A stretch of DNA of 39,448 bases from Cytophagales bacterium (GTDB lineage: Bacteria > Bacteroidota > Bacteroidia > Cytophagales > Spirosomataceae): the NCBI GenBank assembly GCA_013298865.1, contig JAAFJL010000030.1:1-39448 (forward strand), written 5' to 3'. The notes beneath the pieces are model-generated. The model did no database searches. It saw only the letters and a program-made list of their open reading frames with translations, and had not been told where the DNA came from. This document shows, one piece after another, positions 32,923 through 39,448 of this stretch; within the stretch, counting starts at the first letter, position 1; every line of letters starts with the position of its first letter. A program made the translations under genes and the position numbers.

Positions 32923-34710
32923 TTAAAAACTAACCTTCGCAGTCGTATTGATGTATTTTAACTGAGCATTTTGTTTAAAATCTACCCCGATTACTTTTAC
33001 TTGGGTACTTAGTTTAACAATATGTCCAACAGAAAGTACTGCTCTGTCCGTAGCCACGGGAACATCCCCACAAGTCCAAGTGGTGGCATCTTCCCAGTTT
33101 CCAGATTTACCTGTGGCATTTTGCCCAGCAGGAATAACGGTAACGACTCGGCTTGGTAAGGTAATTACACATGGATTATCGCCAGAAATTGTAACATTAA
33201 GTGAGTAAGTACCTGCTCCGTCTGTACCAATTTGTGCATCTGAACTGATGGGTGTACTGCCTTTTTTCCAGTCGTACAAAAGCCCAAAACCAGAGAAACT
33301 TCTGAGTGTTCCATCTAAACCTCCACACAATTTTGAAAAAGAATAAGGCTGAATAAAATGCCCCAGCGTATTCATTTGGTCATCTAATACCGTGATTCTA
33401 TTTTGAAGCCATGTTTTTAGATAACTAATTTCTCCAGCGTAAGTATTGCCATGAGGGATAAAAAAATTACCATCATTGATTGTTAGTAAAGTACTCCAAC
33501 GGTCAAAATTTCGGGTTTGTGGCACGGCTAATTCTGCCGCCATAACATCAATCATGGCATTGATACTATCTGCTACTAAAAATGTGCCGTGGAGGGTTTT
33601 CCAACGGTCACGGGTATCGTCCACAAACTGAATATCTTCCATTAATTTATTCCACCAAAAAGGCATTGGCAAACCCCAAGAAGTCCCGCAAGAAAGGTTG
33701 TCTTGGTAGCTCCAACCCTCTGTTTCATAAGCAGTACAGGCAAGATTAGGGGCATTGCCCAAAGCAAAACTATATGAGCCGACTCCAGACATTTTGAGTT
33801 TACCATTGTTATTGTCAAGGTCTTTATAGAAATAAGTATTTACTCTGTACGCATCTGGATTTTTTCCTAATTCACTCAGAATGAAATAGTTAGAAAAAGA
33901 ACTCAGGTCGGCGTATTTTCTTGCACCAGTTACATTATCGAAGTTATTGGCATAAAGTCCATTTTCAAAATTAGTAATATATTGCTGAATATAATTGTTT
34001 TGAACAGTCTGCTGATTAGCGGCTTTCGGGTAGGCAATTTGCAAAGTATCAATCGCTGTAATACAACCATTCGCATGGCTCGAATTCCAGAAATATCCAA
34101 TGTCATCACTTTTATAATCTAATTTTAAAACATAACCACCTGTCAGGGCATTTCCTGTTGTACTTGATGGCTGTATAGCTGTGATATTCAGACGATTAGC
34201 TTTTGGTTTTATGGTTTCTTCTAAAGTATAAACACCTTCGTACAAGCCATCAATCATGACTTCAACAAACTTTGTTTTAGGGGCATAGATTCCCATTTTG
34301 TTTGCCAATTTGTAGGCAAGAGCATCACGCATGAGGGTTTTGTCGTTGTAGGCAGCGTGCAGAATCCAGTCTTCGTCAGAGGGCATTCCTGCTAAAGATT
34401 GCGGATTTGCTACACCACCAGCAGTCTGGAGACGGATTTTCAAGGAAAGTTTCTGGAAATTTCTGTCTGGAAAATCAGCGACTTTTACGCCAATTTGCCC
34501 GTTATAGTTATTGAAAGGTCCCGCAACATTATTGGTTTGTCCAACGCCATTATAGACAATTTTCATGTTAGCAGTTGTAGCCAATGAAATATCTCCGCCC
34601 GTAGTAGTAAGAATAACAATGGGCAAATTTGATGTAGTCAATGTCTGAGTAAACCCAGAGAATAATGATAAAATAAAAGTAATGGTCAGGAATGTGTGTT
34701 TTGTTTTCAT
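32923..34710 (-). CDS. CotH-like exported protein, probably inactive kinase
   Basis: 595 residues from the ATG at 34708-34710, which gives the signal peptide FLTITFILSLFSGFTQ; an upstream in-frame ATG at 34767 lacks this. The CotH region (about 70-420) shows DWILHAAYNDKTLMRDALAYKLA, VMIDGLYEGVYTLEETI, GGYVLKLDY and NPDAYRVNTYFYKD. Where the family has WDFDxxFG this protein has VGSYSFALG, so the acidic residues of that motif are absent. The last ~70 residues contain a NWEDATTWTCGDVP motif frequent in Bacteroidota surface proteins. Role unknown; CotH in Bacillus is a protein kinase of the spore coat. Confidence 0.8.
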   Translation of the reverse strand: MKTKHTFLTITFILSLFSGFTQTLTTSNLPIVILTTTGGDISLATTANMKIVYNGVGQTNNVAGPFNNYNGQIGVKVADFPDRNFQKLSLKIRLQTAGGVANPQSLAGMPSDEDWILHAAYNDKTLMRDALAYKLANKMGIYAPKTKFVEVMIDGLYEGVYTLEETIKPKANRLNITAIQPSSTTGNALTGGYVLKLDYKSDDIGYFWNSSHANGCITAIDTLQIAYPKAANQQTVQNNYIQQYITNFENGLYANNFDNVTGARKYADLSSFSNYFILSELGKNPDAYRVNTYFYKDLDNNNGKLKMSGVGSYSFALGNAPNLACTAYETEGWSYQDNLSCGTSWGLPMPFWWNKLMEDIQFVDDTRDRWKTLHGTFLVADSINAMIDVMAAELAVPQTRNFDRWSTLLTINDGNFFIPHGNTYAGEISYLKTWLQNRITVLDDQMNTLGHFIQPYSFSKLCGGLDGTLRSFSGFGLLYDWKKGSTPISSDAQIGTDGAGTYSLNVTISGDNPCVITLPSRVVTVIPAGQNATGKSGNWEDATTWTCGDVPVATDRAVLSVGHIVKLSTQVKVIGVDFKQNAQLKYINTTAKVSF

Positions 34711-34880
34711 GAGTAAGGGAATAATTTCTCGTTGTTCGTTTTCCGATTTTCGTAGTTCGGAATACAAATATCGTGAAATTAGGAGTCAATCACAATAGAG
34801 AATCAGGTACTTTCCATGAACGAGATTGACATGGCAAAAAGGCTTTTGAAGAAATGGTTTCTTTCATTGTTAGTTCATAA

Positions 34881-34917
34881 AAAAACCTCAAAATTCAGAA
34901 AGAATTTTGAGGTTTTT
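34881..34917 (-). terminator. Terminator of the DUF1080/cytochrome operon
   Basis: AAAAACCTCAAAATTC (34881-34896) pairs with GAATTTTGAGGTTTTT (34902-34917) over a five-base loop. Read on the minus strand it follows the cytochrome gene and ends in a T run. Its distance of 165 bases from the stop codon is long because the palindromic cluster lies between them. Confidence 0.85.
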
Positions 34918-34950
34918 ACGCAAGATTCACTGGAATCATTTCAGTATTGT

Positions 34951-35033
34951 CCGAAACTTCGGAGTCTGTGGTGTCAGAGGTTAAGCACCCCGTTCTAAAT
35001 CTGACACGATTGGGTTCTCAAAACCGACACCAC
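34951..35033. repeat. Cluster of REP-like palindromes
   Basis: CCGAA-AC-TTCGG (34951-34962), GTGGTGTC (34968-34975) with GACACCAC (35026-35033), TGTCAG (34972-34977) with CTGACA (35001-35006), and GGTT-CTCAA-AACC (35013-35025) form a nested or branched set. Two of the pairings share bases. No T run follows. This looks like a dispersed extragenic repeat, probably present elsewhere in the genome. Confidence 0.6.
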
Positions 35034-35081
35034 GTTAGGCAAGCACATCTTAATACATAGGACTTAATACATCCCTAACAA

Positions 35082-36980
35082 TTAATCTCTATTTTCGATT
35101 TTATTCAAATCTACTTTTGCTTTTTTAGTGTCCAAAGTATTAATCCAAGCGGCAATTTTTAGGACATCTGCTTTGGGTACATGAGACATCGGTGCCATGG
35201 CAGTTGCGTAGTCGGGCCAGTTTTCAGGTTTTGGATTATAAACTAAATCTAAAATTTGTTCATTGCTATAATTTCGTTTGGCAATTTCCGAATATGAAGG
35301 ACCAACTACTTTATTTCCTTCGGCATGGCAAGACAAACAAGCGTGTTTTTTCAATAAAACTGCTACTTCTTTGCTGTTCACCACAATGTCTTTAGTAGCA
35401 CTCACTTTTTTAGTATTGGCTTTGATTTCCTTTGTTGGTGCAGGCATTGGTACAATGGTTCTTGCAGGAACTTTTGCTAATTCTCCCTTTGGAATTTCGT
35501 TCAAAGTATAGTAACTCACATCGTGTAAAAGGGCTTGTCCTTCGTCGTTTACTATGCCAGAAGCCATTATTTGGTGAATATATCCCTGACGAATATTATC
35601 TATCACCAAACGGACTTTCATGCGGTCTTCCGACACTATTACGCCACGCAAAGGGGTATCTTCTTGGTTAATAATGGGGCTACCGTACTGGTGTTGATAT
35701 TTGTAAGTAAAACTTTTTAGTTCATAATTACTGAAATTCTCAGCACTTTGTCGGCTGATTGGTTGGGTAAATTCAACTTCAAAACCATCTGGACGGGCAG
35801 ATATATTTTTCATCTCGAAAGGCGTACGCCCATTCCAAACCAAACGTTGTAATCCGAACATTTCTTTACCCGTAGAACCCCAACCACGAGATGTCATTCC
35901 TACAAACATAGAGCCATCATTGCCCCATCTTGCCCGTAAAGTTCCCGACTGAAATCCTTCTCTGAACGGATAACAAGCCCCTTGATATTTACCATTCACT
36001 CTCTCTAAAGTCATTCGCATGGCTTTGGATTGTCCTTGGTCATAAACAAAATATTGTCCTGCGAAAGGTCCAAATTTTCCCCCTGTTTCGTCTTCAATCA
36101 TGTCTGCGGTAGAAATTCCCATCAAAGCATGAGGAAACCAAACTGCGGGTAATTTCAAAGATTTCATTTTCTTGGCGGCTTCAAACATGGGTTCGCCAGT
36201 ATCTGGAATATCTTTTACAGTCGTGAATTTTAGGGGAGAATCTGGCTCTTTTGTCCACCAAAGTCCGCCTGCGTTTCCTGCAAAATCACCCTTTTCTAAA
36301 TGCGTAATTCGCCCAGAACCAACCCAATCACCCTGATTTTCACCATAAAGCACATCTCCATTTGAATTCACGGTAAAACCTGCTGGCGAACGCAAACCTG
36401 TGGCAATGGGTTCAAGCGTTCCGTCTTTCTTGACTTTTACTAACCAGCCTCTCCATTTGGCTAATTTTCCTTCGCCATAACCAACCCATGCTACATTGAA
36501 AGTCAGGTACATATCTCCGTTTTTATCGAAAACTGGTCCATACGAATACTCATGGTAATTGCCTGATAAATCCCAATTGGCAACCGATTCATATAAGTCT
36601 GCTTTGCCGTCTTCATCGGTATCGGTTAGTTTGGTTAATTCTCCTCTTTGGCAGCAATAAAACGAACCTTCCCGATACGCCAAACCCAATGCTTCATGCA
36701 AACCGCTTGCAAAAAGCGTGTAACTTGGTTGTGTTCCGTTAAGTTGATAAGGGTTTTCGATAACCCAAACTTCTCCTCTACGAGTACACACGCCCAAACG
36801 TCCGTCGGGCATAGGGGCAACGCCACCAATTTCCAATTTAATATTATCAGGAATAGGCAGTGTCTTGATTTCGTAAAAATCTTCCTCTGTCAATTGACGA
36901 GGTTTTGATTGTGAAAATAAATCTTGAGTCAAAAAGCTCAAAATTGTTGTCATCAGAAATAAAAATTTATGTGTTTTCAT
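35082..36980 (-). CDS. Secreted beta-propeller protein with cytochrome c domain
   Basis: 632 residues. Residues 1-23 are a signal peptide (FLMTTILSFLTQDLFSQ). Residues about 40-440 look like a sugar-dehydrogenase-type beta propeller (VAPMPDGRLGVCTRRGEVWV; DENGDMYLTF-like turns; GENQGDWVGSGRI). The C-terminal 100 residues form a cytochrome c with heme motif CLSCH (548-552) and distal-ligand region MAPMSHVP near 592. Such proteins oxidise sugars or pass electrons in the periplasm. Its ATG overlaps the end of the preceding DUF1080 gene by 14 bases, so translation is probably coupled. Confidence 0.85.
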   Translation of the reverse strand: MKTHKFLFLMTTILSFLTQDLFSQSKPRQLTEEDFYEIKTLPIPDNIKLEIGGVAPMPDGRLGVCTRRGEVWVIENPYQLNGTQPSYTLFASGLHEALGLAYREGSFYCCQRGELTKLTDTDEDGKADLYESVANWDLSGNYHEYSYGPVFDKNGDMYLTFNVAWVGYGEGKLAKWRGWLVKVKKDGTLEPIATGLRSPAGFTVNSNGDVLYGENQGDWVGSGRITHLEKGDFAGNAGGLWWTKEPDSPLKFTTVKDIPDTGEPMFEAAKKMKSLKLPAVWFPHALMGISTADMIEDETGGKFGPFAGQYFVYDQGQSKAMRMTLERVNGKYQGACYPFREGFQSGTLRARWGNDGSMFVGMTSRGWGSTGKEMFGLQRLVWNGRTPFEMKNISARPDGFEVEFTQPISRQSAENFSNYELKSFTYKYQHQYGSPIINQEDTPLRGVIVSEDRMKVRLVIDNIRQGYIHQIMASGIVNDEGQALLHDVSYYTLNEIPKGELAKVPARTIVPMPAPTKEIKANTKKVSATKDIVVNSKEVAVLLKKHACLSCHAEGNKVVGPSYSEIAKRNYSNEQILDLVYNPKPENWPDYATAMAPMSHVPKADVLKIAAWINTLDTKKAKVDLNKIENRD

Positions 36981-38565
36981 GGAATAATGGCGTTGTTATG
37001 TCATTCACTTTCAGACCTTTATAGTCATACATAAAATTTGGATAGGTATAAGTTCCGCTAAATGACCAACGTTTTTCGAGTTTATAACCTTTGTATTTCA
37101 AATCATTTCTTGTTAATGAATCAGGCAATATTTCTTCCGAATTGGCAAGATACACCAATGGAAATTTATCGTTTGACTGAAACCCAACACCTATTGGTTC
37201 AGCCGTTTGGGGTTCGCCACGGTCATGCCACATTTCTGTGGTATTCAAGAAACCACCTCTCCACAAATGTAAAAAACTCCCTTGATTTAAGTCATAAGCA
37301 AAGCTAAGTCCGCAGGGCATTCCCACACTGATGGTATGCGTTTTTTTCTTGTCTCCGTACATCATGAAAGAACGTTGAATAGCTGTTTCACCATTGGTTT
37401 TTAGCTCAACCAAAGGCGTTGGTTCGGGGTCTGGCAGAGATGTTCTTTCTGTAATTGACTGAATTTCAGCAAGTGGCTTCTGGATAAAAACGCCCAGACC
37501 ATTTTTTCGCCAAGAAAAATCTTTAGAATAAATGATAGAATAACTGTGTTCTCCTGAAGATAATTGTTTGACAGTTTTGAGTTCTTCGTGCTGTAAACGC
37601 CAACCATTAGTAACAGTATCATTATCCACAATCAAAGTTCCCATTCCGTTCCAACGGGTCATGAATGTATAATTTCCAGCATCTACGATGTTGATTTTTC
37701 CTTGAAATTTTAATAAAAATCCACTTTGAACACTTGTAAGTTTAGCCGTAGGTTGTGCAATTGTACCCGAAGCAGTGGGAGAACTTTGTTTAGGACTACC
37801 AGTTGGGGTAAGTCCTTCGTAATATTGGTAAGTAGCTGGGCTAAAAGTAACGTTTGAAGTCTCATATACTTTATAGCTAATATTTTTGAAAGCCACCCAA
37901 CCATGATCTCCCTGAATTCTGAGAGGTCCTTTTGCTACTTCGGTCTCTGTTAAAGCACCACGAGTAACCCCTAATAATTCTATATTTTCATGAATCAAAA
38001 CCCCATTCATTATCACTTTTGCGAAGCGAGCATTGGCTATTTTTTTGCCAGAAGCATCAAATTTTGGAGCTTTAAAATCTATCTCTACATGATTCCAAAG
38101 TCCTGGTGCTTTTACAGCATTCTGGCGTGGAGCGTGTCCTTCGTAACCTTCGTTTCCTTTACCACGAGATTCATCCCAACGGTGATAAATTCCGCCACAA
38201 TCACCACTATGAGGGTTTTTCTTGAGCCAACTATCCAAAATCTGAACTTCATAACGCCCTTGTAAGTAAATTCCAGAATTCGAGCCTTTCGGAATCATGA
38301 AATCCAGTGATAACTGAATATCGCCGTGTTCAAGATTGAAAATAAGGTCATCTTTACTTAGGTATTTTGCTCCTTTCAATTGGTTAAGCAAAACGCCTTT
38401 TCCTGCAGTACTTTTCAGTGTTGTTTCAAAGGCATTACCAGAAACGCCACCTTGAATAGACCAAGCATCCGAAGGACTTTTGAAAGCACTCAAATCGTTT
38501 AACGGAATTTCTGTTTGGGCAAGAGCTGAAACAGGAATCAGTAGGAATAATAATTTTTTAAACAT
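36967..38565 (-). CDS. DUF1080 + PA14 domain exported protein
   Basis: 532 residues. Residues 1-16 are a signal peptide. A DUF1080 concanavalin-like domain (about 20-235) has GIYLQGRYEVQILDSW and the GGIYHRWDESRGKGNEGYEG loop. A PA14-like domain follows (about 245-365; AGNYTFMTRWNGMGTLIVDN). The last 140 residues (VGMPCGLSFAYDLNQGSFLHLWRG ... MWHDRGEPQ) resemble a part that elsewhere is fused to cytochrome-bearing sugar dehydrogenases. DUF1080 proteins include 3-keto-glycoside hydrolases/lyases. The gene ends inside the next gene's start. It begins 24 bases after the upstream DUF1080 gene. Confidence 0.85.
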   Translation of the reverse strand: MFKKLLFLLIPVSALAQTEIPLNDLSAFKSPSDAWSIQGGVSGNAFETTLKSTAGKGVLLNQLKGAKYLSKDDLIFNLEHGDIQLSLDFMIPKGSNSGIYLQGRYEVQILDSWLKKNPHSGDCGGIYHRWDESRGKGNEGYEGHAPRQNAVKAPGLWNHVEIDFKAPKFDASGKKIANARFAKVIMNGVLIHENIELLGVTRGALTETEVAKGPLRIQGDHGWVAFKNISYKVYETSNVTFSPATYQYYEGLTPTGSPKQSSPTASGTIAQPTAKLTSVQSGFLLKFQGKINIVDAGNYTFMTRWNGMGTLIVDNDTVTNGWRLQHEELKTVKQLSSGEHSYSIIYSKDFSWRKNGLGVFIQKPLAEIQSITERTSLPDPEPTPLVELKTNGETAIQRSFMMYGDKKKTHTISVGMPCGLSFAYDLNQGSFLHLWRGGFLNTTEMWHDRGEPQTAEPIGVGFQSNDKFPLVYLANSEEILPDSLTRNDLKYKGYKLEKRWSFSGTYTYPNFMYDYKGLKVNDITTPLFHENT

Positions 38566-38589
38566 TTCTTGGGTTTTAAAATAGTTCAG

Positions 38590-39189
38590 TTATAATTCTT
38601 TGATTTTTACTTCTTTAAACATTACGTGCATATCCAGATTACCATGCAGTTGTAAAGCCACTTTACCTTCTGTTCTTCCTGGGTCGTTTGTCAATCTTGC
38701 GGATTCTTTTCCGTTTACTTTTACCACAACATTTCCACCACGAGCTTCAATGGTCATTTCATTCCATTCGTTGGGTTTGTACCAAGTCAGAACGTCTTCT
38801 GGTTTAGGCTGAACCACCCAAGAACGTCCCATTGTTTCATAAAGACCTCCAGCATCTTTTTCGGGGTCGATTTCTGCTTGAAAACCCTTTACCCCAACAA
38901 CATGGTCAATTTCTTCGATTCTGAAATAAACTCCACTGTTGCCACTTATCGCCTTGTATTTAACTTTGATGATAAAATCTTTAAAACTTTTATCAGAAAT
39001 CAATAACCCGTGGCGTACATCAGACTTTTCTTCTGTTCCTACCAAAATACCATCTATTACTTCCCATTTTCCACCAGGTTTGATATGCCAACCAGTGAGG
39101 TCTTTGCCATTAAAAAGTTTTTGCCACTTCTGACCATAACTCTCTGACTGTAAATATATTAGAAAGAGAATAATTAATACTTTTTTCAT
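38590..39189 (-). CDS. DUF1080 (3-keto-disaccharide hydrolase-type) protein
   Basis: 199 residues. Residues 1-19 are a signal peptide (VLIILFLIYLQSESYGQ). A single DUF1080 domain fills the rest: WQKLFNGKDLTGWHIKPGGKWEV at the start, then SGNSGVYFRIEEID, GGLYETMGRSW, NEWNEMTIEARGGNVVVKVNG and the final VALQLHGNLDMHVMFKEVKIKEL. This is the standard short secreted form, often encoded with oxidoreductases that make 3-keto sugars. It is the first gene of the three-gene minus-strand operon. Confidence 0.93.
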   Translation of the reverse strand: MKKVLIILFLIYLQSESYGQKWQKLFNGKDLTGWHIKPGGKWEVIDGILVGTEEKSDVRHGLLISDKSFKDFIIKVKYKAISGNSGVYFRIEEIDHVVGVKGFQAEIDPEKDAGGLYETMGRSWVVQPKPEDVLTWYKPNEWNEMTIEARGGNVVVKVNGKESARLTNDPGRTEGKVALQLHGNLDMHVMFKEVKIKEL

Positions 39190-39265
39190 AAAAATTATGG
39201 GATTAATACTTTGATTATTTGAATGTATTTTGTAATTATTCTATGAATTTTCTTGAAAAATAGCA

Positions 39266-39306
39266 AAAAAATAAGGGCAAACTGTCATAGTTTGCCCTTA
39301 TTTTTT
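39266..39306. terminator. Terminator upstream of the DUF1080 operon
   Basis: An 18-bp perfect inverted repeat (39266-39283 with 39289-39306; core ATAAGGGCAAACT) has loop GTCAT and A/T runs on both sides. It lies before the first gene of the operon and must serve a gene to the right, beyond the window. Confidence 0.85.
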
Positions 39307-39359
39307 GAAAGACTTTTTTATTTTTATTGAACATTATTAGGATAATTTGATTATTGAAA

Positions 39360-39448
39360 TTTTTGGGACAAACCAACACGATATTTTGTATAGATATTGT
39401 GATAAAATATACTGACATCAGTGGCTGTCCCAAAAAGTTTGTGGCTGT
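39360..39448. mobile_element. Possible insertion-sequence end at the right edge
   Basis: TTTTTGGGACA (39360-39370) is an exact inverse of TGTCCCAAAAA (39426-39436), and GTGGCTGT occurs at 39421-39428 and again at 39441-39448, a 20-base period. Sequences like GGCTGTCCCAAAA are common ends of insertion sequences in Bacteroidota (recollection). No transposase is in the window, so this is only a possibility. Confidence 0.3.

Larger units (their letters stand above)
34711..35081. other. Gene-free gap with terminator and palindromes
   Basis: 371 bases between the CotH-like gene and the cytochrome gene, both on the minus strand. It contains the terminator of the cytochrome operon (34881-34917) and a cluster of palindromes (34951-35033). 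I see no real reading frame in it. Confidence 0.6.

Noticed and set aside
34816..34998. 60-codon plus-strand frame in the gap after the CotH-like gene
   Set aside because: It reads through the terminator hairpin and the palindromic cluster; there is no start signal and no protein-like pattern.
39236..39433. 65-codon minus-strand frame near the right edge
   Set aside because: It crosses a strong terminator hairpin and is AT-rich low-complexity sequence.

Overview
The window comes from an AT-rich member of the Bacteroidota, most likely the order Cytophagales (Emticicia/Arcicella-like; the genus is a guess). The evidence is a gliding-motility lipoprotein (GldH), type IX secretion C-terminal sorting domains (T9SS CTD), the bamD-rpoZ-coaBC-DUF4835 cluster typical of Bacteroidota, an OstA-like protein, and several promoters of the Bacteroidota type (-7 TAnnTTTG). 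It is ordinary chromosome: no prophage, CRISPR array, rRNA or tRNA was seen, and there is no complete insertion sequence.

Region 1 to 20 kb is mostly housekeeping. It holds a truncated unknown gene, a SPOR-domain protein, kdsD, recQ, purD, ricT (PSP1 family) with a long low-complexity tail, gldH, a Lon-N domain protein, a WG-repeat protein, an OmpA-like lipoprotein, an RND-type adaptor with no pump beside it, tpiA, an unknown exported protein, a Wzi-like outer membrane protein, tilS, an OstA-like protein and a small T9SS-sorted protein. The most unusual local feature is a perfect 127-bp tandem duplication covering the tpiA promoter and its first 19 codons. It leaves a 22-codon upstream reading frame in front of the intact gene.

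Region 20 to 26 kb is the envelope/core cluster bamD, rpoZ, coaBC and DUF4835, followed by a periplasmic prolyl oligopeptidase.

Region 26 to 31 kb looks accessory. A three-gene minus-strand operon encodes an atypical SGNH hydrolase, a T9SS-secreted sialate-O-acetylesterase-like enzyme and a leucine-rich lipoprotein. With a small XRE regulator it lies between two identical 39-bp terminator hairpins. Between the SGNH gene and the regulator there is an unassigned hairpin that could end a small RNA.

Region 31 to 39.4 kb carries, on the minus strand, a Uma2-family protein, a DUF58 protein, a CotH-like protein that seems to lack a key acidic motif, and a three-gene operon of two DUF1080 proteins and a cytochrome c. 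The last two of these overlap by 14 bases. Their genes suggest extracytoplasmic sugar (3-keto-glycoside) chemistry. Several gene gaps hold REP-like palindromes, and the right edge may be the start of an insertion sequence.

I did not find a convincing new defence or mobile system. The best leads are the tpiA duplication, the secreted esterase operon between identical terminators, the DUF1080/cytochrome pair and the degenerate CotH protein.
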